In this document: piece after piece, positions 22,478-30,925 of the stretch | Numbering within the stretch: the stretch's first letter is position 1 | Layout of the letters: every line of letters begins with the position of its first letter | Assembly (NCBI GenBank): GCA_021323995.1 | Contig: JAJPJY010000153.1 | Span: 1 to 38,491 of the forward strand | Length of the DNA stretch: 38,491 bases | Direction: 5' to 3' | Source of the DNA: a bacterium | GTDB taxonomy: Archaea > Thermoproteota > Bathyarchaeia > 40CM-2-53-6 | Program-made: the position numbers and the translations under genes | Notes under the pieces: model-generated | The model's database searches: none | Seen by the model: the letters and a program-made list of their open reading frames with translations, nothing else | Told to the model about the DNA's origin: nothing

Positions 22478-23407
22478 CTAGGTTAGTTCGTTGAGGAGCG
22501 GTGTGACGTCTCTGTTGTAAATGTCTTGTTCGACGAACGGTTTCTCTCCCAGAGCGGGCATACGGTTCGCAAGCTGATCCTCGAACGTTGCGACTTCCAT
22601 CTTGAAGAATATACCGATCGGTATCTTGTCACCCCACTCGAACGATTTTAGAAGCGCGTTTCCCTTCTTCGAATTGACCTGTTCTCTAACTGTCGGGTCA
22701 GCTACGCGACCGTCGTAGCCAGTCTCTTCAAGCTTGTACAACCTAGGAGCCTTCGACGGCAGGTCCTCACCAGCATACCATTCCTTGGTGTTGATGTCGT
22801 TGTAGGTGGGGCAGGTCTGAAGAACGTCGACAAAAGCGCTGCCGCGGTGTTCGATGGCCGCTCGTAGCGTGGTCTTCAAGTGTCTAACGTCCAGCGCGTA
22901 GCTTCGGGCTACGAAGGTGTAGCCGGAGGCGACGGCCATGGCTACAGGATTCACTCCCTCTTGTATTGATGGAGCCGGCATGGATTTCGTCTTCAATCCC
23001 TTTGGGAGAGTGGGAGAAGCTTGTCCTTTAGTGAGCCCGTAGACTCCATTATTGTAGAGAACATAGGTGAAGTCTAGATTCCGACGACCGGTGTTGACGA
23101 AATGACCGGCACCTATCCCCAGGCCGTCACCATCTCCCCCGACCGCGATGACCGTGAGACTCGGGTTTGCCAGTTTTCCTCCCGTCGCGATCGGCAGGAC
23201 CCGGCCGTGGAGAGTGTGGAAGCCGTATGCGTTGATGTAGTGCGGGGTCTTGGCCGAGCAGCCTATTCCGGAGAATATCGCGACACGGTGAGGCTCCAGC
23301 TGCATTTCCAGCAGAGTCATCTGGATCGCGTTGACGATCCCAAAGTCTCCGCAGCCGGGACACCAGTCATTGTGGACCTGTGTCCGGTAGCTCTTGAGCT
23401 CAAGCAT
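22478..23407 (-). CDS. 2-oxoacid:ferredoxin oxidoreductase, beta subunit
   Basis: 309 residues from ATG 23407, overlapping the alpha gene by 8 nt. It binds thiamine diphosphate and one [4Fe-4S] cluster: C16 and C19 (WCPGCG), C50 (GIGCS) and C199 (QTCPTY) are the cluster ligands, and GDGDGLGIG...NN (91-120) is the thiamine/Mg site. Together with the alpha subunit it turns a 2-oxoacid and CoA into acyl-CoA, CO2 and reduced ferredoxin. Length and motifs match the Sulfolobus-type two-subunit enzymes, which accept several 2-oxoacids. Confidence 0.95.
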   Translation of the reverse strand: MLELKSYRTQVHNDWCPGCGDFGIVNAIQMTLLEMQLEPHRVAIFSGIGCSAKTPHYINAYGFHTLHGRVLPIATGGKLANPSLTVIAVGGDGDGLGIGAGHFVNTGRRNLDFTYVLYNNGVYGLTKGQASPTLPKGLKTKSMPAPSIQEGVNPVAMAVASGYTFVARSYALDVRHLKTTLRAAIEHRGSAFVDVLQTCPTYNDINTKEWYAGEDLPSKAPRLYKLEETGYDGRVADPTVREQVNSKKGNALLKSFEWGDKIPIGIFFKMEVATFEDQLANRMPALGEKPFVEQDIYNRDVTPLLNELT

Positions 23408-25256
23408 GGCTCAGCGAAACCTCCCGCATACCATCCTTGACAACATCCTTGACGCCTTCATAAATCTCGTTTTGCGAAAACGGGCGCCCGTCAAACTTCA
23501 GGACCTTGCTGTCTACAGCTATACCCGTTGTCTCGCGGATTAGACCGGCCATCTGGGCCGTGTAGTTGCCCTCGATCGCGATCTTTCGGCCAGATCCAGA
23601 TAGTATCCTCGTGACAAGTTCGGTCGGAAATGGGTTGACGTATCGTATCTGTAGAAAGTTTGTCTCGATCCCGCTTGCCCTCAACTCTTCCATCCCGTCA
23701 AGTATTGCCCCCTTGGTCGAACCCCATCCTACGATGGTTGTTGGAGCAGATCTGGGCCCGTGGAGTGTTGCCTTCTTTGAATCTGGAATGACCTGGCTGG
23801 CTAGTTCAACCTTCCTCATCCTCTTGTTCATCATTCGAATCCGAATATCTGCAGCCTCAGTGATGTGCCCATACTCGTCGTGTTCGTCCCCGGTCGTCCA
23901 GAAAATCCCTCCCTTCTGACCTGGCCGACTCCTTGGCGAAATCCCTAGATCTGTAAACTGATACCGCTTGTAGTCCGGATTCTTGCCAAGATCAGACTCT
24001 TGTAATATGTCGCCTCTGTCCACCTTCATCCCGTCCGTGTCAAACGGCGGAACATCCCTGTACGTGCTTGCGAGGAACTTGTCAACCAGCAAGATAACTG
24101 GCACTTGATAGCGTTCTGCGTAGTTGAACGCGTCAAACGTGTCGTAAAAAGACTCGACAACATCACCTGGCGCAATGATCAGTCTGGGAAACTCACCATG
24201 GGCCGCATGCAACGCAAAGCGCAGATCAGCTTGCTCAGTCCTCGTCGGCATACCAGTCGCCGGACCCGCCCTCTGCCAGAGAACTATAACCGGACCCGGC
24301 GCTTCGGTTATCCCCGACCATCCGAGCCCCTCAGCCATAAGTGAAAACCCGGGCCCAGACGTCGAGGTGGAAGATCGTAGGCCCGCATGCGCAGCACCTG
24401 TCGCCATATTTATCGCAGAAATCTCATCTTCAGCCTGGACAACTATCATGTTGTATTCTTCTTGGTGTGACTCCAGAAACTCACTCTCGTCCGTTGCAGG
24501 AGTAATCGGATAGTATGTCTGGAACCCGCAGCCTGCTTTTACCTTTCCAATGGCAACCGCCTGAACGCCGCGCACCATCATCCTCTTGGCGCCCAAGGTC
24601 TGTCTTTGCAATCTAATCGAGAATGGATTATGACCAAACATCTTCTGGGCATAGTCATAGCCGTGCTGAGCGGCGCTGACATTCAGGTCCCCCAAGGATG
24701 CTTTCCTTCCGGTGAAGCCTTCCTTGATAGCCTCCGAGGCAAGGCCGAAGTCATAGCCGACAAGCCCCAAGGATGCGCCGAGTGCGATCGTATTGACCAT
24801 GACCTGATACTTGCTAAGCTCTCGATCTTTCCCAAAAGCCTTCAAGGAGTCAATCAGGAGATCCATGTACGGAACTGGAAAGAGCGAGATGTCATCTCTG
24901 CCAAATGACTCGGGTGCCAGCTTGAAGGCCGCATCGTAAATTATTCCGCCTCCCGGGCTGACCTCGTGCCGATGGCCCTTGTGGGTCGGATGTGCCTTAT
25001 TCAGATCACCAAACAGGGTCTCCTTGTCTAGGGCGACCAGAAGATCCACCCAGTCTACGTGAGAGTGCAGTTCGCGCGAGTCAACTCTAAGACGATAGTA
25101 GCTGTGTTCTCCTTTGATGTTAGAATGGTACTCGATATTGGCAAAGATATGAAGCCCACCACGTATGCAGGCCTTTGCGAAATTCTCGGCGACGGAGTTT
25201 ATCCCGCTGCCTTGAGGACCTCCGATCATCCAAGTTAGACTGTTGGCGACACTCAA
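23400..25256 (-). CDS. 2-oxoacid:ferredoxin oxidoreductase, fused gamma-alpha subunit
   Basis: 618 residues from TTG 25256 (an ATG four bases upstream is out of frame). The gamma part comes first (about 8-190, with GGPQGSGINSVAENFAKA), then the alpha part with the thiamine-interacting Y-P-I-T-P-A-T-D-E-S-E signature (about 249-259) and the CoA-binding C-terminal region. The YPITPATDESE form is that of Sulfolobus-type enzymes. The fused order and length agree with that family (about 620-630 residues). It is first in a two-gene operon; the distant TATATA at 25382-25387 may be its promoter. Confidence 0.95.
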   Translation of the reverse strand: MSVANSLTWMIGGPQGSGINSVAENFAKACIRGGLHIFANIEYHSNIKGEHSYYRLRVDSRELHSHVDWVDLLVALDKETLFGDLNKAHPTHKGHRHEVSPGGGIIYDAAFKLAPESFGRDDISLFPVPYMDLLIDSLKAFGKDRELSKYQVMVNTIALGASLGLVGYDFGLASEAIKEGFTGRKASLGDLNVSAAQHGYDYAQKMFGHNPFSIRLQRQTLGAKRMMVRGVQAVAIGKVKAGCGFQTYYPITPATDESEFLESHQEEYNMIVVQAEDEISAINMATGAAHAGLRSSTSTSGPGFSLMAEGLGWSGITEAPGPVIVLWQRAGPATGMPTRTEQADLRFALHAAHGEFPRLIIAPGDVVESFYDTFDAFNYAERYQVPVILLVDKFLASTYRDVPPFDTDGMKVDRGDILQESDLGKNPDYKRYQFTDLGISPRSRPGQKGGIFWTTGDEHDEYGHITEAADIRIRMMNKRMRKVELASQVIPDSKKATLHGPRSAPTTIVGWGSTKGAILDGMEELRASGIETNFLQIRYVNPFPTELVTRILSGSGRKIAIEGNYTAQMAGLIRETTGIAVDSKVLKFDGRPFSQNEIYEGVKDVVKDGMREVSLSHA

Positions 25257-25381
25257 CCATCAATCAATCTCGAGTTGTTTGAGTAACAGAGAGAAGCTTC
25301 CTTCGCAAAAATTGCAATCCATTTGAAATCTAGGTACTCGTTTGAACCAGCGTTTCCCGCTCGCTCGGTAAAAAGAGACGC

Positions 25382-25441
25382 TATATAGGCTAAGTTGTCC
25401 AAGGCTAATTCTTCGTGTCAGGGTGCGTGACGTGACACGTC
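25382..25441. promoter_or_regulatory. TATATA box and 13-bp palindrome upstream of the oxidoreductase operon
   Basis: TATATA (25382-25387) can act on either strand. GACGTG-A-CACGTC (25429-25441) is a perfect palindrome, overlapping a second repeat CGTGTCA...TGACACG (25414-25439). For the minus-strand operon the palindromes would be upstream of the TATA box, an activator position, with a leader of about 100 nt. The rest of the 308-bp gap (25257-25564) shows nothing else. Confidence 0.45.
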
Positions 25442-25564
25442 CGAAGCTATCTCATCCTGGTGAAAGGCAACGGATTACTAACGGTTCGGCCCCAGCTGGA
25501 CCCTCAAGAGTTGCCCTTGCCGGTATCAGCTGACTACGATTCCCAAAACAAAATTGGCCTATCC

Positions 25565-25870
25565 TTACGATGGCGGAGTGTAGCCCGGATTCACTCTCTG
25601 GTTGATCTCGTTGGCAAGGGCATGACCATACAGTATTACTGTAACCTTGCTGACCCCATCCAATTTCGACGTAAGCTGCCGAATGTTCATTCCAATATCC
25701 TCCGCAAAAATCGGAGGACAGAACGGGGCCGTGAGATGATATTTTATGAAAACCTCTCCATCCTCCTTTATCGCTATTTCATCGACAAGGTGCATCTCAG
25801 TTATCGGAAGCCCAATCTCAGGGTCTACGACCTTCTCTAACTCACGTGTGACCTCATCGACAGTGACCAT
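25565..25870 (-). CDS. MIP18/DUF59 family protein (SufT/PaaD-like)
   Basis: 101 residues from ATG 25870. A longer start at 25906 is ruled out because its ATG lies in the TATA box TATAAATG (25904-25911). The core is D-P-E-I-G-L-P-I-T-E-M-H-L-V-D-E-I, then a Y-H-L-T-A-P-F-C-P-P segment with the conserved Cys. These proteins help assemble or deliver Fe-S clusters; PaaD, a relative, matures the phenylacetyl-CoA oxygenase. It lies upstream of the oxidoreductase operon and may serve its cluster. A second DUF59 is fused to the Mrp ATPase at 28480. Confidence 0.85.
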   Translation of the reverse strand: MVTVDEVTRELEKVVDPEIGLPITEMHLVDEIAIKEDGEVFIKYHLTAPFCPPIFAEDIGMNIRQLTSKLDGVSKVTVILYGHALANEINQRVNPGYTPPS

Positions 25871-25903
25871 GTAACTTCTCCATTCTAAATCAGTGAGTGA
25901 GTT

Positions 25904-25911
25904 CATTTATA
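25904..25911 (-). promoter_or_regulatory. TATA box of the DUF59 gene
   Basis: TATAAATG on the minus strand predicts transcription from about 25882 with a 12-nt leader to ATG 25870. Confidence 0.6.
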
Positions 25912-26066
25912 CATTCGTAAGTTCAAGTGCGACATCCAGTCCCCTTTCCGGTTCTAGAGAACGTTGCCCAAGGTAATCACGGTATTGTTGCCCAACTTCG
26001 ATCGTCGGACAATATGACGTAAGTTATGTTTAAATATGCTACGGCCATTTTTGTAATGTTTGCTTT

Positions 26067-26531
26067 TTGATAATTCCCTGCGAGATAGCGTCCAAGTCTG
26101 TCGTCCCGGCACTGCGAGCCATGGTAGCCCGTGAACTGATCGAACACTATGGGCTGAAACAAGAGCAAGTAGCTACGAGACTAGGAGTAACGCAGGCTGC
26201 GGTTAGCAAGTATAGTCACCAAGTCCGGGGGGAAGCGATTCAACTGCAATCAGCTCCAGAAGTAAGGAGCATGAGCAGGGATATTGCTTCGATGCTGTCA
26301 CAGAATCCTGACCCAATTGCCGTTTCTCAGAAACTGTGCCAGGCATGCACGGACATCCGTGCACTCGGATTGATGTGCGAGACTTGTCACAAGGTTGATC
26401 CGACCTGGGATGTCGAACACTGCACAATATGCTTCGGCAATCACAGCTGCTCCGAACTGGTGAGCATTGAACCAGCTAGTTTGGGCAAGTATAGACGTAT
26501 CCCTATTCGCTCAATAGAGCCTGTCGCCTAG
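26067..26531 (+). CDS. Archaeal HTH regulator with Cys-rich C-terminus (COG2522-like)
   Basis: 154 residues from TTG 26067. TTTAAATA at 26029-26036 predicts a leader of only 8 nt. It begins IPCEIASKSVVPALRAMVA, then a helix-turn-helix (about 28-50: GLKQEQVATRLGVTQAAVSKY), as in COG2522 XRE-like regulators. The C-terminal half has six Cys (CQACTDIRALGLMCETC, HCTICFG), suitable for a metal or Fe-S cluster and possible redox sensing. It is divergent from the DUF59 gene, which suggests control of Fe-S-related genes. That link is inference. Confidence 0.82.
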   Translation: MIIPCEIASKSVVPALRAMVARELIEHYGLKQEQVATRLGVTQAAVSKYSHQVRGEAIQLQSAPEVRSMSRDIASMLSQNPDPIAVSQKLCQACTDIRALGLMCETCHKVDPTWDVEHCTICFGNHSCSELVSIEPASLGKYRRIPIRSIEPVA

Positions 26532-26716
26532 TACTTGATGAGTCCCCCACTGGACGCCTTTCGGTAAGGCCCTCTCTTTCTCTTTCTAGACTTCTCCTTC
26601 TGCTCGCGTCGTCTAATCATCCTGTCCTCGGTGCTCAAGCCTGGTCGTCATCACCATGGTCGGTTACGCTATGAGCCTTACGGAATGAACTCTTAAATGG
26701 GCTAATTCCCACGCAT

Positions 26717-27145
26717 TTGGAGCTAACGAGGCGGTGGCGATTGGCAATCGGATTGTTCGGAAAGAAAAAGGATGGTGTGCCTTCTGGAGAGAATCATGAG
26801 CCGGTTGTAACGAACAAGCTTCAGGAAGTTACGGGAAACGATCCAGAATTGTACCAGTCGCTCTCCAGGCTCCTATTTCTCGACCCCAAGAGGATCAATA
26901 CGTCACTCGAAGACGTGTTGGTTCAAGCGAGTGCGTTCGAAGCGAGTGGCGATAAGATGAGGGCAGAATTGTGGTATCGGATAGCGGGTGGAATATCACT
27001 GTATCGTGGTGATGTTGGCGGGGTTAGGAAGTATTTCGAAAAGGCTGTTTCTCTTGCGGTTAATCCAAAACCGGAGTACAAGATCTTAGTTACTCGAGCG
27101 GGAGACGCGGTGAGTGTCGCGCAGAAGTTTTACGAGATCATGTAG
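26717..27145 (+). CDS. Hypothetical helical-repeat protein
   Basis: Up to 142 residues from TTG 26717, which CTTAAATG (26690-26697) would make leaderless. TTG 26741 (giving MAIGLFGKKKDG) is also plausible. After a basic start, residues 40-142 are helical with TPR-like spacing (SLEDVLVQASAFEASGDKMRAELWYRIAGG, then GDVGGVRKYFEKAVSL). This resembles a short two-repeat TPR domain. No catalytic residues are visible. Confidence 0.6.
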   Translation: MELTRRWRLAIGLFGKKKDGVPSGENHEPVVTNKLQEVTGNDPELYQSLSRLLFLDPKRINTSLEDVLVQASAFEASGDKMRAELWYRIAGGISLYRGDVGGVRKYFEKAVSLAVNPKPEYKILVTRAGDAVSVAQKFYEIM

Positions 27146-27283
27146 ATAACGGAACTAGTTACTTTCCGTTGCGAATTTAAGGCTTAGAACAGGGCGTCTT
27201 CCTCAGAACCTCTTGCCCTACAGAAAGACGATAATCATCTTTGTGGCCGCGATTCATGTTGGAGGTCCAGGACATTCCCTCGA

Positions 27284-27308
27284 GTAAAGTAATCCTTCGG
27301 GATTTTAC
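27284..27308. repeat. Hairpin with UUCG loop downstream of tRNA-Glu
   Basis: GTAA-agt-AATCC-TTCG-GGATT-TTAC forms a two-part stem closed by the stable C(UUCG)G loop when read on the plus strand. It lies 139 bp after the stop at 27145 and 24 bp beyond the tRNA-Glu 3' end on the other strand. It may end one of the two transcripts. Confidence 0.35.
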
Positions 27309-27334
27309 GCTGGGAGTGTTTCCCTCATCTATGG

Positions 27335-27463
27335 TGCTCCGGGCGGGAGTCCCAGACTCAAGCCGAGTCTTTTGAACTCGCGGACTTCACCGTATGCCGG
27401 CGAGTCTCCCGCGATCAACGGCTCGAAAGGCCGCTATGCAAAACCGGGCTACACCACCGGAGC
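27335..27463 (-). tRNA. tRNA-Glu (UUC) with two introns in the T arm
   Basis: Acceptor stem GCTCCGG/CCGGAGC, discriminator A (27335), encoded CCA at 27332-27334. D stem GUG/CAU, anticodon stem GCGGC/GCCGU, loop CUUUCGA with anticodon UUC (27425-27427). The T arm is broken twice. Intron A (27377-27407, 31 nt) lies between positions 53 and 54; its BHB has bulges GGA and AGU around CGCG/CGCG. Intron B (27349-27370, 22 nt) lies between 59 and 60; its BHB has bulges AAA and ACU around UUCA/UGGG and an inner hairpin GACTC-GGCTT-GAGTC. Removing both gives GCGGG-UUCAAAU-CCCGC, a perfect T arm, and a 76-nt tRNA. No intron is present at the usual 37/38 site. Confidence 0.9.
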
Positions 27464-27579
27464 GACAGTACTCTTTAGAAAGGTTTCATTTACCTTTTGG
27501 TAGCAATCTGGAACTAGGAAGACGGGGCCCTATGCGACGCTGGACCCTTTCGCGGTTCTACTTAGTTCTGACCCTTTGG

Positions 27580-27855
27580 TTAACGCGTGATCTTGAACCC
27601 ATGGAATTCTCCCGTGCAAACTGACCATTCGACCTCGACATTGCGCACTCTCGCACCAGATGGTCCTACGTAGCAGAAACGAATGAGCTCTTCGAGTTTT
27701 GACTTTTGGCCCTCGGCGAGGGCTTCGACACGCCCATCGGGAAGGTTCCTCACCCATCCAGCGACGCCAAGTCTCCGGGCGAGGTCAGTAATTTCTCTTC
27801 GAAAGAAAACGCCTTGGACCAGCCCGCTGACGGTTATTCTCGCTCGGGCGTCCAT
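27580..27855 (-). CDS. acyP: Acylphosphatase
   Basis: 91 residues from ATG 27855. Hydrolyses acyl phosphates such as carbamoyl or 1,3-bisphosphoglycerate. The phosphate-binding loop VQGVFFR (with catalytic Arg) and the catalytic Asn in GWVRNLPDG are both present; GRVEALAEG follows as usual. Length is standard. It stands alone, 117 bp after the tRNA-Glu gene start. Confidence 0.94.
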   Translation of the reverse strand: MDARARITVSGLVQGVFFRREITDLARRLGVAGWVRNLPDGRVEALAEGQKSKLEELIRFCYVGPSGARVRNVEVEWSVCTGEFHGFKITR

Positions 27856-27931
27856 TGTAGGAAGTTATTCGTCTGCGTCATTTGTCTCTTCCGCTAAAAT
27901 TGGGGTAAGCGAACCCGAGTAAACATGAACG

Positions 27932-28408
27932 TCAAGTTGCCGGAGGTGTTGCAACGGTCCGGATTTGCGGTTGCGAAGACTGTGGGGGAAGCTCCTTCGA
28001 CGCAGTGTGAAGCTCCTCCACTAGGCTGTTAGTCGCAAGACCATGAATTGCCGAAAACACGTTCAGAGTCATGTAAAGGTAGCCAGCCTCTTCAACATCT
28101 AACCTGAGTCCGTGCCTCACCAGCACGTCTCTCGTTCTCGGGAAGGCTACGATAAGGTCCCCTAGAGTAGTTTCACCGCCGATCGAGGCGATCTCAATGG
28201 AAAATATGGGACGACTTGGCACCTCGACTGGTTGCGAGGAATGAATCACAACTTGGGCACTTGCGGGAGTTGACTTGGAATCTTTGGGAAGAAGTCTCGG
28301 CAGAGCTTTTCGGTCGGCAGGGGGTCTGACGGTCCGATTGGGTTTCCTTGTAGGTTTCAACTGCTTGCCCTTGTGGTTTTTGGTTTTCTTCCCGGCCATG
28401 GCTTTCAC
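27932..28408 (-). CDS. DUF1858-like domain protein with basic disordered N-terminus
   Basis: 158 residues from ATG 28408 (a second ATG three codons later is possible). Residues 1-60 are Lys/Arg/Pro-rich and disordered (GKKTKNHKGKQLKPTRKP). Residues 75-125 carry a DUF1858-like unit: TTLGDLIVAFPRTRDVLVRHGLRL, where the usual Cys after the 'HGL' is absent. The C-terminus is Gln/Pro-rich. DUF1858 units bind small ligands or Fe-S-related partners. It sits downstream of the Mrp ATPase with a 71-bp gap. Confidence 0.65.
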   Translation of the reverse strand: MKAMAGKKTKNHKGKQLKPTRKPNRTVRPPADRKALPRLLPKDSKSTPASAQVVIHSSQPVEVPSRPIFSIEIASIGGETTLGDLIVAFPRTRDVLVRHGLRLDVEEAGYLYMTLNVFSAIHGLATNSLVEELHTASKELPPQSSQPQIRTVATPPAT

Positions 28409-28479
28409 TACTTTCCATTCGACTGATGCTGTTCTCCCTACTAGAGCGTAGGGCTCATATTAATGCGTGTCCGGGAACG

Positions 28480-29628
28480 TCAGGTCTTTGACGGTTCAAC
28501 GGACCATGCGATTGGGAGCCCTTGCATAAGTTGCTGTGCTTGGCTCGAGGCTCTGAGTCTGAGTTTGTCAGTCAGCGTTTTAAGGACATCTGTAGAGTAA
28601 TCCTCGATGCGTCCCTCGTCAGACTTCTGCGCGATCACCGGATCGAGCGGAATTGTCCCGAGGAATGGTATCCCGAGGGTTGCTGCTAGTTTTTCACCTT
28701 TGGTCTCACCGTATACGTTGAGCTTTTCCCCACAGCTTGGGCATTGAAGATAGCTCATGTTCTCGATCAGTCCTAGGAGTTCTGCGTTCATTTTCTTTGC
28801 CATATTGACTGCTTTTGTGACGATCAAAGAGGCCAATTCTTGTGGGGACGATACGACAATTGCGCCATCGAGTGGGAGTGATTGGAACACGGTTAGCGGT
28901 GCGTCGCTCGTCCCGGGGGGTAGGTCTACAAGAAGATAGTGGAGTGGTCCCCAATCTACTTCCCAGTAGAGCTGTCGAATTACGCTGTTGACGATAGGGC
29001 CTCGCCAGATTACAGGCATTTCGGGGTCGTCGAGGATTAGGTTGATGGACATGACCTTGATTCCCGTCTGCGTTCTTATCGGAGTGATGGCTCCGTTAGA
29101 AGTCTTGGTGGGTCGACCCTTAAGCCCGAAGACCTTTGCAATGCTTGGCCCAGTCAAGTCGGCGTCTAAAACTCCGACCTCGTAGCCTTGTCTGCGAAGT
29201 TCGCACGCGAGCATGCTTGTGACGAATGATTTTCCCACGCCGCCCTTGCCTGAGACGACGGCAATGATATTCCGGATATCGCGTTTTCCAAGACGCTCGA
29301 TGCCAGGAGCAGGCCCTGTCCTTGGTTCGGTCGTGTTCCTTGTTCTGTTTTCGAGCCTTTTTCTGAGGTCATCGAGCTCTGATTTCGACATAGAAGTCGT
29401 GTCTACGGTGACCGTCCGAATCTCGCCTGATTTCTTTAGTGCCTGTTCGATGTCTGATTGGAGGGTCTTCGCGAGAGGGCAGTGGGCTACTGTTAGAGCG
29501 ATTTTTACTTTTACGGCGTCCCCATCGACGGTGATGTCCCGGACCATATTTAGGTCGACAATGCTGATGCCGATCTCAGGATCCAGCACTCCGCGTAGAT
29601 TCTCAAGAACGGCCTGCTTGTCGATCAA
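28480..29628 (-). CDS. Mrp/NBP35-type Fe-S carrier ATPase with N-terminal DUF59
   Basis: 382 residues from TTG 29628. A TATA-like TGTAAATA (about 29665-29671) gives a short leader. Residues 1-85 are a DUF59 domain (DPEIGISIVDLNMV, then AHCPLAKT). Residues 115-370 form a deviant-Walker P-loop ATPase: SGKGGVGKS (126-134), the switch DADLTGPS, and LVDLPPGTSDAPL. The bridging-cluster motif C-P-S-C is present (QCPSCGEKL). Such proteins hold and deliver [4Fe-4S] clusters as dimers. Targets here may include the 2-oxoacid oxidoreductase. Confidence 0.93.
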   Translation of the reverse strand: MIDKQAVLENLRGVLDPEIGISIVDLNMVRDITVDGDAVKVKIALTVAHCPLAKTLQSDIEQALKKSGEIRTVTVDTTSMSKSELDDLRKRLENRTRNTTEPRTGPAPGIERLGKRDIRNIIAVVSGKGGVGKSFVTSMLACELRRQGYEVGVLDADLTGPSIAKVFGLKGRPTKTSNGAITPIRTQTGIKVMSINLILDDPEMPVIWRGPIVNSVIRQLYWEVDWGPLHYLLVDLPPGTSDAPLTVFQSLPLDGAIVVSSPQELASLIVTKAVNMAKKMNAELLGLIENMSYLQCPSCGEKLNVYGETKGEKLAATLGIPFLGTIPLDPVIAQKSDEGRIEDYSTDVLKTLTDKLRLRASSQAQQLMQGLPIAWSVEPSKT

Positions 29629-29732
29629 TCGCGAAAGACCCAGTGGACCAAAAGGTTGAGAAGGTATTTACATGCTATTGTGCTGCAAACAGTTTGCGCC
29701 TGTGACGGGTCGTCGATGGTGTTTGTATACTA

Positions 29733-30494
29733 ATGGTTGTGAGCGATAAGACGCGAAGAGCTTTGAAAGAGTTCGGCCTTACCGAGTATGAAGCAAAGGC
29801 CTACATCTCGCTTGTCGAGTCTGGTGCCCTCGCTGCTAGTGAGCTGAGCAGAATCGCAACCATTCCTTATTCCAAGATCTATGAGATTATTGGAAATCTT
29901 GAAAGGAAAGGATGGGTTGAATCTGAGCAGGGGCGGCCGAGCAAATACTATTCCAAGGCGCCTTCCACAGCTCTCGAGTCGTCGAGAGTCCGTTTCGAGA
30001 CGACACTGAGGGCAAGTGAGGCTGAGGCGCTACAGGAGCTTCAGCCCTTGTACGAGAAGAAAGGAGTCCAGGAGAAGCCGGATATCTGGATCGTGCGCGG
30101 CCAGGACAACATTCTCGACAAGATTAGGGAAACATTGGCAGACACTCGTCGAGAGCTGATGGTGGCGATGCCCGTTGCTCCAGAGTCTATTGTCTCGATG
30201 GCCATCTCAATATTAGCTCTCCTAAGGGGCAAGGGCGTGAACGTATCCGTGATGCTTCCAGAGACGGCGCGACGAGAAACGATCAGACGGCTGAAGGAGT
30301 TTTCTCAGGTCCGGACGAGAGAATCACTCTTTGGCGGGGGAATCATTTCTGACGATAACAGGATCATACTGCTCCTTGGAGAAGATCCTGAAAAAGGATT
30401 GACACTAGCCATATCCTCAGACCATATCGGTCTGGTGAGGTTTGGCAAGAGCTACTTCGAATATCTCTGGGAGAGCTCAAAACCAATACTCTAG
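29733..30494 (+). CDS. TrmB-family transcriptional regulator
   Basis: 253 residues from ATG 29733 (a GTG at 29739 is possible). Residues 8-75 are a winged helix of the TrmB type: FGLTEYEAKAYISLVESGALAASELSRIATIPYSKIYEIIGNLERKGWV, the N-terminal signature of the family. Residues 100-250 form the PLD-like effector domain (IWIVRGQDNILDKIRETLADTRRELMVAMP). It is divergent from the Mrp gene. TrmB proteins respond to sugars or metabolites; the ligand is unknown. Confidence 0.92.
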   Translation: MVVSDKTRRALKEFGLTEYEAKAYISLVESGALAASELSRIATIPYSKIYEIIGNLERKGWVESEQGRPSKYYSKAPSTALESSRVRFETTLRASEAEALQELQPLYEKKGVQEKPDIWIVRGQDNILDKIRETLADTRRELMVAMPVAPESIVSMAISILALLRGKGVNVSVMLPETARRETIRRLKEFSQVRTRESLFGGGIISDDNRIILLLGEDPEKGLTLAISSDHIGLVRFGKSYFEYLWESSKPIL

Positions 30495-30655
30495 ATGCTG
30501 ACACAGAGAATGACTTACCAGGGCGCTTCTAGCTGAAGGTTGGGCCGAAGCTTAGCCATGCCTGAAGACATGTTTTGATATCCTAGCCCCTGCATATGTG
30601 CGAATAGTCTTAATTTGCATCGTTAGGGACAGACTAAAGCGAGATCTGAATACGC

Positions 30656-30764
30656 GCGGGGGTACCAGAGCCAGGTCTAATGGGCAGAAGGCTAAGTCTG
30701 AGCCTGCCTTGGGCTTAGGACCCTGTGGCGAAGGCCTTCGTGGGTTCGAATCCCACCCCCCGCA
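30656..30764 (+). tRNA. tRNA-Leu (UAG) with an intron in the anticodon stem
   Basis: Acceptor stem GCGGGGG/CCCCCGC, discriminator A30764, encoded CCA at 30765-30767. T arm GTGGG-TTCGAAT-CCCAC; class II variable arm GGC-GAAG-GCC. Anticodon loop CUUAGGA (anticodon UAG, 30716-30718). The stem is CAGGG/CCCUG only after removing a 24-nt intron (30688-30711) between positions 29 and 30. The BHB is clear: helix GGGC/GCCU (one G-U pair) between bulges AGA and UGG, with an inner hairpin AGGCU-AAGUCUG-AGCCU. No intron at 37/38. A TATA-like TTAATT near 30609-30616 is upstream. Confidence 0.92.
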
Positions 30765-30925
30765 CCATTATGCCATAGACACCCCGCTCGAACTGCCAAA
30801 TCTTTTGTTGCAGCCCGACCAGTCAATGAGTCGATTGGAGTCAAGCGCTTCTCTTTCATGGCCGAGTGTGGAAGGACTAAATGCTCGGATCGACACAACG
30901 TTGACCGACTCTTCATGTCCATCAC

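Noticed and set aside
25460-25840. 126-codon plus-strand frame
   Set aside because: Antisense to the DUF59 gene; no recognisable domain.
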